Assembly: GCF_022410535.1 (NCBI RefSeq)
Contig: NZ_JAKNBL010000036.1
Location: forward strand, 1 to 32,525
DNA: 32,525 nucleotides
Source: Pelotomaculum terephthalicicum JT
Lineage (GTDB): Bacteria > Bacillota > Desulfotomaculia > Desulfotomaculales > Pelotomaculaceae
Direction of reading: 5' to 3'
Below are positions 17,379-24,861 of the stretch, piece by piece. The notes beneath the pieces are model-generated. The model did no database searches and was not told the DNA's origin. It saw nothing but the letters and a program-made list of their open reading frames with translations. A program made the position numbers and the translations under genes. Position 1 is the stretch's first letter. Each line of letters opens with the position of its first letter.

Positions 17379-18629
17379 TTATTCTTGCCAGTTGCTCATA
17401 TACTCGGATTGTTCACCGGTCAGGTGATCGATTTCAATTCCCAAAGACTTTAGCTTGAGATAAGCTACCCGCCGGTCTATTTCTTCCGGCACGCGGTAAA
17501 GCTTTTTGCTCATTTTACCGGCGCTTTCTTTGATGTGCCTGGCTGACAGCGCTTGAATAGCGAAAGACATATCCATAATCTCCGCCGGGTGGCCGTCACC
17601 GGCCGCCAGGTTGACTAGGCGCCCCTCGGCCAGCAGGTATATCCTGCGGCCGTCTGCCAGGGTAAACTGCTCGACGTTTTGGCGGGCCAAGCGGCGTTCC
17701 ACTGTCAAGCCGGCTAATTCCGGCTTGTTTATTTCAACATCAAAATGACCGGCGTTGGCCAGGATGGCGCCGTCTTTCATCTTATTGAAATGAGACCGGC
17801 GCAGGACATCACGGCAGCCTGTCACTGTGACGAAAACATCACCTTCTGAGGCAGCCTGTTCGCTGCTCAGCACCTGATAACCGTCCATGCAGGCCTCGAT
17901 TGCCCTGACCGGGTCCACTTCGCACACAATCACCCGCGCACCCAAACCTTTCGCGCGCATGGCGATACCCTTGCCGCACCAGCCATAGCCCAGCACCACG
18001 ACAACTTTTCCCGCCACCACCAGGTTGGTTGTGCGCATTATTCCGGACCAGGCTGATTCGCCGGTGCCGTACCGGTTGTCAAAAAGGTACTTGCAGAAAG
18101 CGTTGTTTACCGCCATCATCGGGAAAAGCAACTTTCCTTCCCGGTCGAGCGCCTCCAGCCGCCTGACTCCGGTTGTGGTTTCTTCACACCCGCCGATGAT
18201 GTCTGATGCCTGGCCTTTGCGCTCGGTATGAAGCAGGTTGACTAAATCCCCGCCGTCGTCGATTACTATCTGGGGCCGGGTATCCAGCACATGGAGCAAA
18301 TGTTCCTTGTATTCCTGGTCAGTGGCGTTGTACCAGGCGTAAACGTTCAGCCCGGCCGCGGCCAGGGCGGCTGTTACGTCATCTTGGGTGGACAGCGGGT
18401 TTGAGCCGGTTATGGCAACTTTTGCGCCGCCGGCTTGGACCACTTCAGCCAGATATGCCGTTTTGGCCTCCAGGTGGATTGATAATGCCACCCGCAAACC
18501 GGCAAACGGCTTATCCCGCTCGAATTCTTCCCTGATGGCGTTTAACACAGGCATGTGCGCCCGCACCCAGTCTATTTTCAGCCTGCCGCTTGGCGCGAGG
18601 TCAATATTTCTCACTATATAATCAGGCAT
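17379..18629 (-). CDS. ahcY: Adenosylhomocysteinase (S-adenosylhomocysteine hydrolase)
   Basis: Cleaves S-adenosylhomocysteine to homocysteine and adenosine, using tightly bound NAD. The 416-residue length is the short form found in many thermophiles and archaea. Motifs include IDDGGDLV, EETTTGVRRL, NNAFCKYLFDNRYG with the active-site Asn/Lys/Asp residues, the NAD-binding GYGWCGKG, and GAILANAGHFDVEI. The ribosome binding site is AGGAGG before ATG 18629. It is in the SAM by-product operon, 22 bases after mtnA. Confidence 0.94.
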   Translation of the reverse strand: MPDYIVRNIDLAPSGRLKIDWVRAHMPVLNAIREEFERDKPFAGLRVALSIHLEAKTAYLAEVVQAGGAKVAITGSNPLSTQDDVTAALAAAGLNVYAWYNATDQEYKEHLLHVLDTRPQIVIDDGGDLVNLLHTERKGQASDIIGGCEETTTGVRRLEALDREGKLLFPMMAVNNAFCKYLFDNRYGTGESAWSGIMRTTNLVVAGKVVVVLGYGWCGKGIAMRAKGLGARVIVCEVDPVRAIEACMDGYQVLSSEQAASEGDVFVTVTGCRDVLRRSHFNKMKDGAILANAGHFDVEINKPELAGLTVERRLARQNVEQFTLADGRRIYLLAEGRLVNLAAGDGHPAEIMDMSFAIQALSARHIKESAGKMSKKLYRVPEEIDRRVAYLKLKSLGIEIDHLTGEQSEYMSNWQE

Positions 18630-18651
18630 GTTGAGCAGTTTCCTCCTATTC

Positions 18652-19689
18652 TCAAATATTTATTAATTTCTCAAGGTTTTCCCGGTAAGCCGGGTAGACA
18701 GCGCCTTTTTCGGTAATAATGCCTGTTACCAGGTGATTAGGAGTTACGTCGAAGGCGGGATTCCATGCCTTCACCCCCAATGGCGCCACGGGTTTTCCAG
18801 CCAGATGGGTTATCTCAGCTTGATCGCGTTCCTCTATCGGAATCTCCGCGCCGGATGCCAGGCTCATGTCTATGGTAGACGTCGGCGCGGCGACATAAAA
18901 GGGGAGGTTGTGGGCTTTGGCCAGAACCGCCAGGCTGTATGTGCCGATCTTGTTGGCCACATCGCCGTTGGCCGCGATGCGGTCGGCTCCCACAATGATC
19001 AAATCTACTTTTTGGGTGGCCATCAGGTAGCCGGCCATGTTGTCTGTGATCAGAGTCACCGGAATATGCTCGCGCAGCATTTCCCAGGCCGTCAGCCTGG
19101 CACCCTGCAGAAGAGGCCTGGTTTCGTCGGCAACGACGCTGATATTCTTGCCTGCCTCCCGGGCCGCCCTGATCACGCCAAGCGCGGTCCCGTAGCCGGC
19201 GGTGGCCAGCGCGCCGGCGTTGCAGTGGGTGAGAATACGAGCCCCATTTGGTATTAAAGCCTGCCCATGTCTGCCGATCCTGCGGTTGGTCTCAACATCC
19301 TCTTGACAAATGAGGTTGGCTTCTTCCAGGAGTATCGCCCGCAATGTGTTAATATCTTCACCTTTATCTATATGCAGTTTTTTAATCATTCTATCCAATG
19401 CCCAGCGCAAGTTCACCGCGGTGGGCCGGGTGGCCGACAGCTCCCGGGCGATTGCCTGCACCCCTGAAATAAATTCTTCTTTTTTTGGCGCATTCAGCTT
19501 CATTGCCCCCAGGGTTAATCCGTAAGCGGCCGCTGCGCCTATGGCCGGTGCTCCACGCACAGCCAGTCTTTTGATTGCAACGGCAACGTCAAGGTAGTCC
19601 CGGCACTTTAAATAAGTTATTTTAGCAGGCAGTTCGGTTTGATCCAATAGTTCCAAACAGCCTTCTTCAAGCCAGCGCATCGTTTCCAA
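18652..19689 (-). CDS. mtnA: Methylthioribose-1-phosphate isomerase
   Basis: Converts 5-methylthioribose-1-phosphate to methylthioribulose-1-phosphate in methionine salvage. The 345-residue protein shows RGAPAIG at 45-51, the catalytic Cys156 in THCNAGALATAG and the catalytic Asp236 in VGADRIAANGD. Start is TTG 19689 behind AAGGAGAAGG, with an ATG three codons later as an alternative. mtnP, which makes its substrate, is immediately upstream in the operon. No mtnB, mtnC/W/X or mtnD lies in the window, so the fate of the product is not shown here. Confidence 0.93.
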   Translation of the reverse strand: METMRWLEEGCLELLDQTELPAKITYLKCRDYLDVAVAIKRLAVRGAPAIGAAAAYGLTLGAMKLNAPKKEEFISGVQAIARELSATRPTAVNLRWALDRMIKKLHIDKGEDINTLRAILLEEANLICQEDVETNRRIGRHGQALIPNGARILTHCNAGALATAGYGTALGVIRAAREAGKNISVVADETRPLLQGARLTAWEMLREHIPVTLITDNMAGYLMATQKVDLIIVGADRIAANGDVANKIGTYSLAVLAKAHNLPFYVAAPTSTIDMSLASGAEIPIEERDQAEITHLAGKPVAPLGVKAWNPAFDVTPNHLVTGIITEKGAVYPAYRENLEKLINI

Positions 19690-19755
19690 AAAACCTTCTC
19701 CTTTTTGTAAATCAATTGCAAAATAAAGCTCACAGCCTGGAGCTTGCTGTTCTTG

Positions 19756-20538
19756 CTATAGCGGATCTATCACATGATGACAGAAACAGACGCGCTCCTG
19801 ATCAATCCAGACAACAGTCTGCATCAAAAGCTTTCTGATGTTCTCGCTATTCAGCGCCATCATGTCCAAAACTTCCTGGTGAGTAAGGTTGGTAGATGAT
19901 ATGCCGGCGGCATAGTTGGTTACCATGGCGATGGTTGCGTAGCACATTTCCGCTTCCCTGGCGAGCGCAACCTCAGGCACTCCGGTCATACCAACCAGGT
20001 CGCCGCCGAACAGGCGGTACATTTTTATCTCAGCGGTTGTTTCAAAACGGGGACCTTCGGTGCATATATAAGTACCGTTAGCGTGGGCAATCAACCCTTG
20101 TTCGCGGGCCGCCCTGGAAAGAATGTCTCTTAATCCCGGACAGTACGGATTAGTCAGGTCAATATGGACCACACCGGCGTCGCCACCTTCAAAAAAGGTT
20201 GTCTGCCGGGTTTTGGTGAAATCTAAAAACTGATCAACGAAAACAAAGTGGCCCGGCTGCATGGACGGATTAAGTGAACCTACCGCGGCGGTAGCCAGCA
20301 CATATTTTACCCCGAGCTTCTTTAATGCCGCTATGTTGGCGCGGTAATTAACGAGATGCGGAGGAACAGAGTGTTTCTCTCCGTGACGGTTCATAAAAGC
20401 TACCTGCCTGCCCTGATAGTCGCCAATTTTAAGCTGGACATCTCCGTATGGAGTAGGAACTGTCTCATCGCGGATATCATTCATAATGTCGGGATTATAG
20501 ACACCAGTGCCGCCGATAATGGCAATTTTGACGCTCAA
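19756..20538 (-). CDS. mtnP: S-methyl-5'-thioadenosine phosphorylase
   Basis: Splits methylthioadenosine with phosphate into adenine and methylthioribose-1-phosphate, the substrate of MtnA next door. PNP/MTAP family motifs include GGTGVYN at the N-terminus, NRHGEKHSVPPH, ATAAVGSL, CTEGPRFET and GMTGVPEVALARE. The reading frame is open further upstream to 20613, but GGGGG (20546-20550) seven bases before TTG 20538 marks the likely start, giving 260 residues as usual for the family. It is the first gene of the operon. I looked for and did not see a SAM riboswitch in the ~150-base leader. Confidence 0.92.
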   Translation of the reverse strand: MSVKIAIIGGTGVYNPDIMNDIRDETVPTPYGDVQLKIGDYQGRQVAFMNRHGEKHSVPPHLVNYRANIAALKKLGVKYVLATAAVGSLNPSMQPGHFVFVDQFLDFTKTRQTTFFEGGDAGVVHIDLTNPYCPGLRDILSRAAREQGLIAHANGTYICTEGPRFETTAEIKMYRLFGGDLVGMTGVPEVALAREAEMCYATIAMVTNYAAGISSTNLTHQEVLDMMALNSENIRKLLMQTVVWIDQERVCFCHHVIDPL

Positions 20539-20689
20539 AATGACGCCCCCTATTTCTGTAAATTTTGGTTCGATAGTGATTTTTAATAATGTAATTATTC
20601 GCCTCTTGCACATTCATTCCTTTTTTTGATCTATTGTATAAGAATAAAATGGCCAGGACGCGCAAAAATGCTGCTGTATTTCTCAGGAG

Positions 20690-20935
20690 TCAGCTCTTGT
20701 TCAGTCGCCGGAATTTAACATTAGTATCAAAATGACAGCTAGGACAGGCGAACAGGTGGACACAAAAATCATGGCTGTATGATCTGTAGCCGTCCTCATA
20801 AATTTCCTGTTCGAGGAAAGCGCTATAGTTGTCGTAAAAATCCTGAATAACACCGGCGTCATACATTGAGCAACCGCATAACGGACAGTTTTTACTTACT
20901 GTAACAAGACTATTGCACACAGGACATACGGACAT
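20690..20935 (-). CDS. Small zinc-ribbon protein, unknown function
   Basis: An 81-residue protein with three CxxC pairs, CPVC and CPLC near the N-terminus and CPSC near residue 66, plus a further Cys near 58. The pattern suggests one or two zinc knuckles. The middle is acidic and rich in Tyr (about residues 30-50). Start is ATG 20935 behind AAGGTGAT; an upstream in-frame start at 20992 has no ribosome binding site. It is not recognised beyond the metal-binding pattern. Confidence 0.65.
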   Translation of the reverse strand: MSVCPVCNSLVTVSKNCPLCGCSMYDAGVIQDFYDNYSAFLEQEIYEDGYRSYSHDFCVHLFACPSCHFDTNVKFRRLNKS

Positions 20936-21091
20936 AATTAGATCACCTTCTTGGATTACGTTATTTAAATAGCTGCCCAAAACCATTGACAACCACGATG
21001 CTTAAATTGTAATATGCGCTGGAAAGGTTGCCGTTATGAACAAAGAGGGAATACTGTCTTTAAAAAACCGGGATGTTTTTCGGAGGTTACT

Positions 21092-22498
21092 TTGATAACA
21101 AGACTTCCTTTAAGAATTGGAGAAAATGTTGCGGTTGAGATTACTGGCCTGACTCATGGCGGGGACGGTGTCGGGCGCCATATGGGCGTAACTGTCTTTG
21201 TGCCGCTTACCGTTCCCGGTGACAAGGTTATAGCTGAGATATCGGAAATAAAGAGGAATTTTGCCCGCGGCAAACTTAAGATGATTTGCGCCGGAGCACA
21301 GTCGAGGCGTGAACCGCTTTGTCCAGTTTATGCCCGCTGCGGGGGGTGCGGGCTCCAGCAAATGGCTTACGAAGAACAACTCAAGCAAAAAACCCGCATG
21401 GTGAAAGATAGCCTTGCCCGTATTAGCCGCCTGTACGAGGTTGAGGTTAAAGAAACTATCGGTACGGAATACCCCTGGCATTATCGAAATAAGGCCAGCT
21501 ATCATGTGGAAGAAAAGCAGGGTGGTGTGTCGCTGGGTTTTTATGAAAGAGGCACTCACCGTCTGGTTTATAATGCGGACGAAGAGGGAATAGCCAGGAA
21601 TGGCCCCAGGTGCCTGCTGGTGGATGAAGACTTGAATAAAACGGCTGAAGTAATTGAAACAGTTTTAAATAAATACCGGGTGGAAGTGTATAAGCATCGC
21701 CGGCGCCGTGGATTGCTAAGACAGGTTGTTTTACGAAAAGCAAACGCCACCGGTGAGTGCATGGCCGTTTTGGTCACGGGACCGGGAGAGTGGCCGGAAG
21801 AAAAGACTATTGCCGCTGATTTGTTAAAACAACTGCCGGCGTTGACATCTTTGATTAGGAACATCCATCACGGTCCCGAAGGAATAGAGATGGGGCTTGA
21901 AAATAGGCTTCTGGCCGGTCAGGAATACATGACAGACTGTATCGAAAGCCTCGCTTTTCGCATCTCAGCCGCTTCATTTTATCAGGTAAATCCCCACCAG
22001 ACGCCTGTGCTGTATAATAAAGCGCTTGAATACGCCGGACTGACCGGTGGGGAAACAGTTGTGGACGCATACAGCGGCACTGGCACAATTGCCCTTTTTT
22101 TCGCGGGGCATGCCGGAATGGTGTACGGACTGGAAGTGGTGCCCGGGGCGGTGGAGGATGCCAGAGAAAACGCATTGTTAAACGGAATAAAAAACGCAGA
22201 GTTTCTGCACGGTGAAGTGGAAAAGCTCCTACCCGCACTGGCCACGCAAGGGCTTCGCCCTGATGTCGTGGTGCTGGACCCGCCCCGCCGGGGCTGTCGT
22301 GTTGCCGCCCTGGAAGCGCTGGCAGATATGGAAGCCCCGCGGGTTGTATATGTGTCATGCGATCCCGGCACGTTGGCCCGGGACTTGGGCTATCTGGCCG
22401 GTAAAGGATACGCGATTGAAGAGGTGCAGCCGGTGGATATGTTTCCGTGGACGACGCATGTGGAAGCCATAGTCCTGTTGCAACGTCAGAAACCTTGA
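21092..22498 (+). CDS. rlmD: 23S rRNA (uracil-5-)-methyltransferase RlmD/RumA, C-terminus rebuilt by mobile element
   Basis: SAM-dependent RNA m5U methyltransferase, 468 residues from TTG 21092, which lies five bases after GGAGG. In order it has a TRAM domain (about 8-66), the Fe-S cysteines CPVYARCGGCG plus a later Cys, the SAM motif DAYSGTGTIALFF, LDPPRRG, and SCDPGTLARD with the catalytic Cys. It ends DMFPWTTHVEAIVLLQRQKP. Everything after the conserved HVE is encoded by the left end of the mobile element inserted at 22456. The displaced original tail HVETVCLLCR lies at 32343-32375. The glutamate of HVE is the general base in the related E. coli enzyme, so the element has to restore it. 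The orthologue could be RlmCD-like. Confidence 0.92.
   Translation: MITRLPLRIGENVAVEITGLTHGGDGVGRHMGVTVFVPLTVPGDKVIAEISEIKRNFARGKLKMICAGAQSRREPLCPVYARCGGCGLQQMAYEEQLKQKTRMVKDSLARISRLYEVEVKETIGTEYPWHYRNKASYHVEEKQGGVSLGFYERGTHRLVYNADEEGIARNGPRCLLVDEDLNKTAEVIETVLNKYRVEVYKHRRRRGLLRQVVLRKANATGECMAVLVTGPGEWPEEKTIAADLLKQLPALTSLIRNIHHGPEGIEMGLENRLLAGQEYMTDCIESLAFRISAASFYQVNPHQTPVLYNKALEYAGLTGGETVVDAYSGTGTIALFFAGHAGMVYGLEVVPGAVEDARENALLNGIKNAEFLHGEVEKLLPALATQGLRPDVVVLDPPRRGCRVAALEALADMEAPRVVYVSCDPGTLARDLGYLAGKGYAIEEVQPVDMFPWTTHVEAIVLLQRQKP
22456..22465 (+). other. attL: Left attachment junction in rlmD
   Basis: GCATGTGGAA is the segment common to the three junctions at 22456, 26664 and 32342. To its left is chromosomal rlmD sequence (TGGACGAC); to its right is element sequence (GCCATAGTCCTGTTGCAAC), which also follows the second copy with one change. 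Crossover must lie within or next to these ten bases. Confidence 0.78.
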
Positions 22499-22539
22499 TA
22501 AATAAAGAGGTCGCGAGATTATAAGTGGAAATATGCTTT

Positions 22540-22572
22540 GACGTGAGTGAATGCCCTCACGTCTTTTTTTTT
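22540..22572 (+). terminator. Rho-independent terminator carried by element 1, ending rlmD
   Basis: GACGTGAG (22540-22547) pairs with CTCACGTC (22556-22563) around an eight-base loop, followed by nine T (22564-22572). It lies 42 bases after the rlmD stop and is part of the element, so the element brings both the rlmD tail and a terminator. A diverged copy is at 26750-26771. Confidence 0.88.
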
Positions 22573-22582
22573 GGTAGAATAT

Positions 22583-22599
22583 AAATGGGATACCCATTT
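22583..22599 (+). promoter_or_regulatory. Palindrome upstream of recombinase 1, possible operator
   Basis: AAATGGG and CCCATTT flank ATA, a perfect 7-base inverted repeat, between a possible -10 (TAGAAT at 22575-22580) and the ribosome binding site. In element 2 the matching segment is degraded (AAATGGGATTTCCTATTTT). A well-spaced -35 is not evident. Confidence 0.4.
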
Positions 22600-22623
22600 T
22601 ACATAGATAATTAAGGAAGGCAA

Positions 22624-23871
22624 ATGAAAAATGTAAGGATTATACCTGCTATACCCAAAGAAAACAAAATGCTCAAAGTTGCCGCCTATTGCCGGGTCAG
22701 TACATCCGGACCGGAACAACTACGCAGCCTTGAAATTCAGATAAAAACCTACACCAAGTTTATACAAAGCCATCCTGATTGGATTATTGCAGGAGTGTTC
22801 CATGACATTGAAAGCGGTTTGCGCCGAAGTGGCAGAACCGGACTGGACAAAATGCTCAAGAAAGCGGCGAAAGGAAATATCGATTATATTATCACAAAGT
22901 CAATCAGTAGGGTATCAAGAGATACTGTGGAGGTTTTGAAAATTATAAGATTTTTAAGAGAGCGAGGGATCAATATGCATTTTGAAAATGAGAAGCTGGA
23001 TTCAATCAATGTGGACAAAGAATTTGAGATTGCACTGAGGGGTATGCTGGCGCAGGATGAGAGTCGGAATACTAGCGAAAACATTCAGTGGGGTTTTCAG
23101 CGCAAGTTCGATAAGGGTGATATCTTCACGAAGTATAAAAATTTCATGGGATACACTTGCGTAGACGGCGAGATTGTTATTGTTCCGGAGCAAGCGGAAG
23201 TGGTCAGAAATATATTTGATTTGTATTTAAAGGGATTGACGTTCGGGCAGATAAAATCTTATCTGGAATCTCAGGGGGTTAAGACCGTGACGGGCAAGGA
23301 GCATTGGGACACGACAACGATCCAGAAGATGCTAAAAAACGAGAAATACAAAGGCGATACTTTGCTGCAAAAGACTTTTACGGAAGACTATATGACAGGT
23401 AAGAAAGTCAAGAATATTGGACAACGCAGCCGGTATTATGTAAAGGACAGCCATCCGGCTATTGTTTCTGCTGAAGTGTTTGGTAAAGTACAGGAAGAAA
23501 TGGCTAAGCGTGCAAGATTACTTCATAATGATGATGGCACAATAGAATCCAGCGCTAGTAAATATAACGGGAAATACCTTTTGGGGAATCTACTTGTCTG
23601 CGGTAATTGTGGAGCATCTTATCGGAGAAGAACGGAAAGGGGTAAGGTGGTCTGGAGGTGCGCGACAAGAATTGAAAAGGGTAAAGAGGCATGCTCCCAT
23701 TCCCCCACCTTGTGTGAAGTGTGGGTTAAGAACATTCTTGGCAAAATGGTTTACGAGAATGGCGCTTATGATGAAAACATTATTAGAGATAATGTTGATA
23801 AGATTCTGATTTTTGATAAGCATATAGAAATTCGTAACATAGATGGTTCTAAGATAAATGTTTCAATTTGA
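22624..23871 (+). CDS. Large serine recombinase 1 (integrase)
   Basis: Site-specific DNA recombinase of 415 residues, expected to integrate and excise the element at rlmD. The N-terminal resolvase domain has the catalytic Ser26 in AAYCRVSTS, with conserved arginines in SGLRRSGRTGL and SRVSRD. The recombinase domain follows (about 160-270), then a zinc ribbon beginning CGNC at 326-329 with further cysteines near 349 and 360. Compared with phage integrases such as those of phiC31 or Bxb1 it is short after the zinc ribbon. AAGGAAGG precedes the ATG. It is homologous, almost without gaps, to recombinase 2 at 26833. Confidence 0.93.
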   Translation: MKNVRIIPAIPKENKMLKVAAYCRVSTSGPEQLRSLEIQIKTYTKFIQSHPDWIIAGVFHDIESGLRRSGRTGLDKMLKKAAKGNIDYIITKSISRVSRDTVEVLKIIRFLRERGINMHFENEKLDSINVDKEFEIALRGMLAQDESRNTSENIQWGFQRKFDKGDIFTKYKNFMGYTCVDGEIVIVPEQAEVVRNIFDLYLKGLTFGQIKSYLESQGVKTVTGKEHWDTTTIQKMLKNEKYKGDTLLQKTFTEDYMTGKKVKNIGQRSRYYVKDSHPAIVSAEVFGKVQEEMAKRARLLHNDDGTIESSASKYNGKYLLGNLLVCGNCGASYRRRTERGKVVWRCATRIEKGKEACSHSPTLCEVWVKNILGKMVYENGAYDENIIRDNVDKILIFDKHIEIRNIDGSKINVSI

Positions 23872-23900
23872 TTGTTTTTTTGTTCTGTATATACTATAAT
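23872..23900 (+). promoter_or_regulatory. Promoter for the methylase-ATPase pair
   Basis: TTGTTT (23872-23877), a 17-base spacer and a consensus TATAAT (23895-23900), starting directly after the recombinase stop and 51 bases before the methylase start. It suggests that the two cargo genes are expressed independently of the recombinase. Confidence 0.6.
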
Positions 23901-23950
23901 TTGGATATGCAGAGTTGTGTCAAAAATTGTAATGGCGGGGAGGTGTTTTG

Positions 23951-24847
23951 TTGAATCGATCTCCATTAAGGTATCCTGGTGGTAAAAGCAATATTACTCC
24001 ATTAATTAAATTTATTATTAAGAAGAAAAGTGCCAATGCGCTTGATTGTTTTACATATATTGAGCCATTTGCAGGCGGCGCAGGAGTCGCGGTAAACCTT
24101 CTCCTCGACGGCGTGGTTTCTTCTGTTGTAATAAACGACTATGATAAAGCAATCTATTCTTTTTGGAGAGCACTAAAAGATGAGACAGATGCCCTTATAG
24201 AATTAATAAGAAGAACCCCAGTTACGGTCGAAGAATGGTATAAACAAAAGAATATTTACTTGGCAGAAAATCGAAAATATTCATTGAAATTAGGTTTTGC
24301 TGCCTTTTTTCTTAATAGAACTAATCGTTCAGGCATCCTTAATGCAGCAGGACCCATAGGGGGTTATGAACAAAAGGGTACGTATTTGATTGATGCTCGG
24401 TTTAACAAAGAAGTATTAATAGAACGCATACAAAATATTGCGGCTCACAAAAAGCATATTTTTATATACAACAAAGAAATCAGGAGTTTCATAACCCAAA
24501 TACTGCCTAAATATAGGAATCATGCATTTGTGTACTTTGATCCACCGTATTTTTCAAATGGGAAAAGACTGTACAAGAATTTTCTTAAACATGAGGATCA
24601 TGCTGAAATTGCGAGATATATAAGTCAAAATGTTTTGTGTGATTGGATATTGACGTATGATGACGCTCCTCAAATTCATGATATTTACTCACAATATCAA
24701 TATACCGCCAGAAAATATAATTTGAATTATAGTGTAGCGAATAAGGGAAAAGGAACCGAGTTGTTATTATTTAAATCGCCAGAACTGTTGCCGACAAAGC
24801 AGGAGATGGATTCATATCTGAGGCATTTAGCAATTAGTACATATTAA
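23951..24847 (+). CDS. DNA adenine methylase, Dam/D12 class
   Basis: N6-adenine DNA methyltransferase of 298 residues. Visible motifs are RYPGGKSNI near the N-terminus, the SAM-binding EPFAGGAGVAV at 38-48, and the catalytic DPPYF at 197-201 preceded by VYF. Two adjacent TTG codons (23948 and 23951) are possible starts; GGGGAGGTG is better spaced for 23951. The ATPase gene follows after 14 bases, so the two are co-transcribed. The methylase may protect host DNA from a partner nuclease or mark the element. Target site cannot be read from sequence. It is an orphan in the sense that no classical restriction endonuclease is adjacent. Confidence 0.88.
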   Translation: MNRSPLRYPGGKSNITPLIKFIIKKKSANALDCFTYIEPFAGGAGVAVNLLLDGVVSSVVINDYDKAIYSFWRALKDETDALIELIRRTPVTVEEWYKQKNIYLAENRKYSLKLGFAAFFLNRTNRSGILNAAGPIGGYEQKGTYLIDARFNKEVLIERIQNIAAHKKHIFIYNKEIRSFITQILPKYRNHAFVYFDPPYFSNGKRLYKNFLKHEDHAEIARYISQNVLCDWILTYDDAPQIHDIYSQYQYTARKYNLNYSVANKGKGTELLLFKSPELLPTKQEMDSYLRHLAISTY

Positions 24848-24861
24848 GGTGGGGCTAGAAG

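Noticed and set aside
20539-20689. SAM or related riboswitch in the mtnP leader
   Set aside because: The leader lacks the conserved GAGGGA/GCAACC-type segments of the SAM-I class and has no terminator hairpin before the start.
21110-22371. Long open frames on the minus strand across rlmD
   Set aside because: They are antisense to a well-supported gene, lack ribosome binding sites, and encode Pro/Ser/Arg-rich products of no recognisable family.
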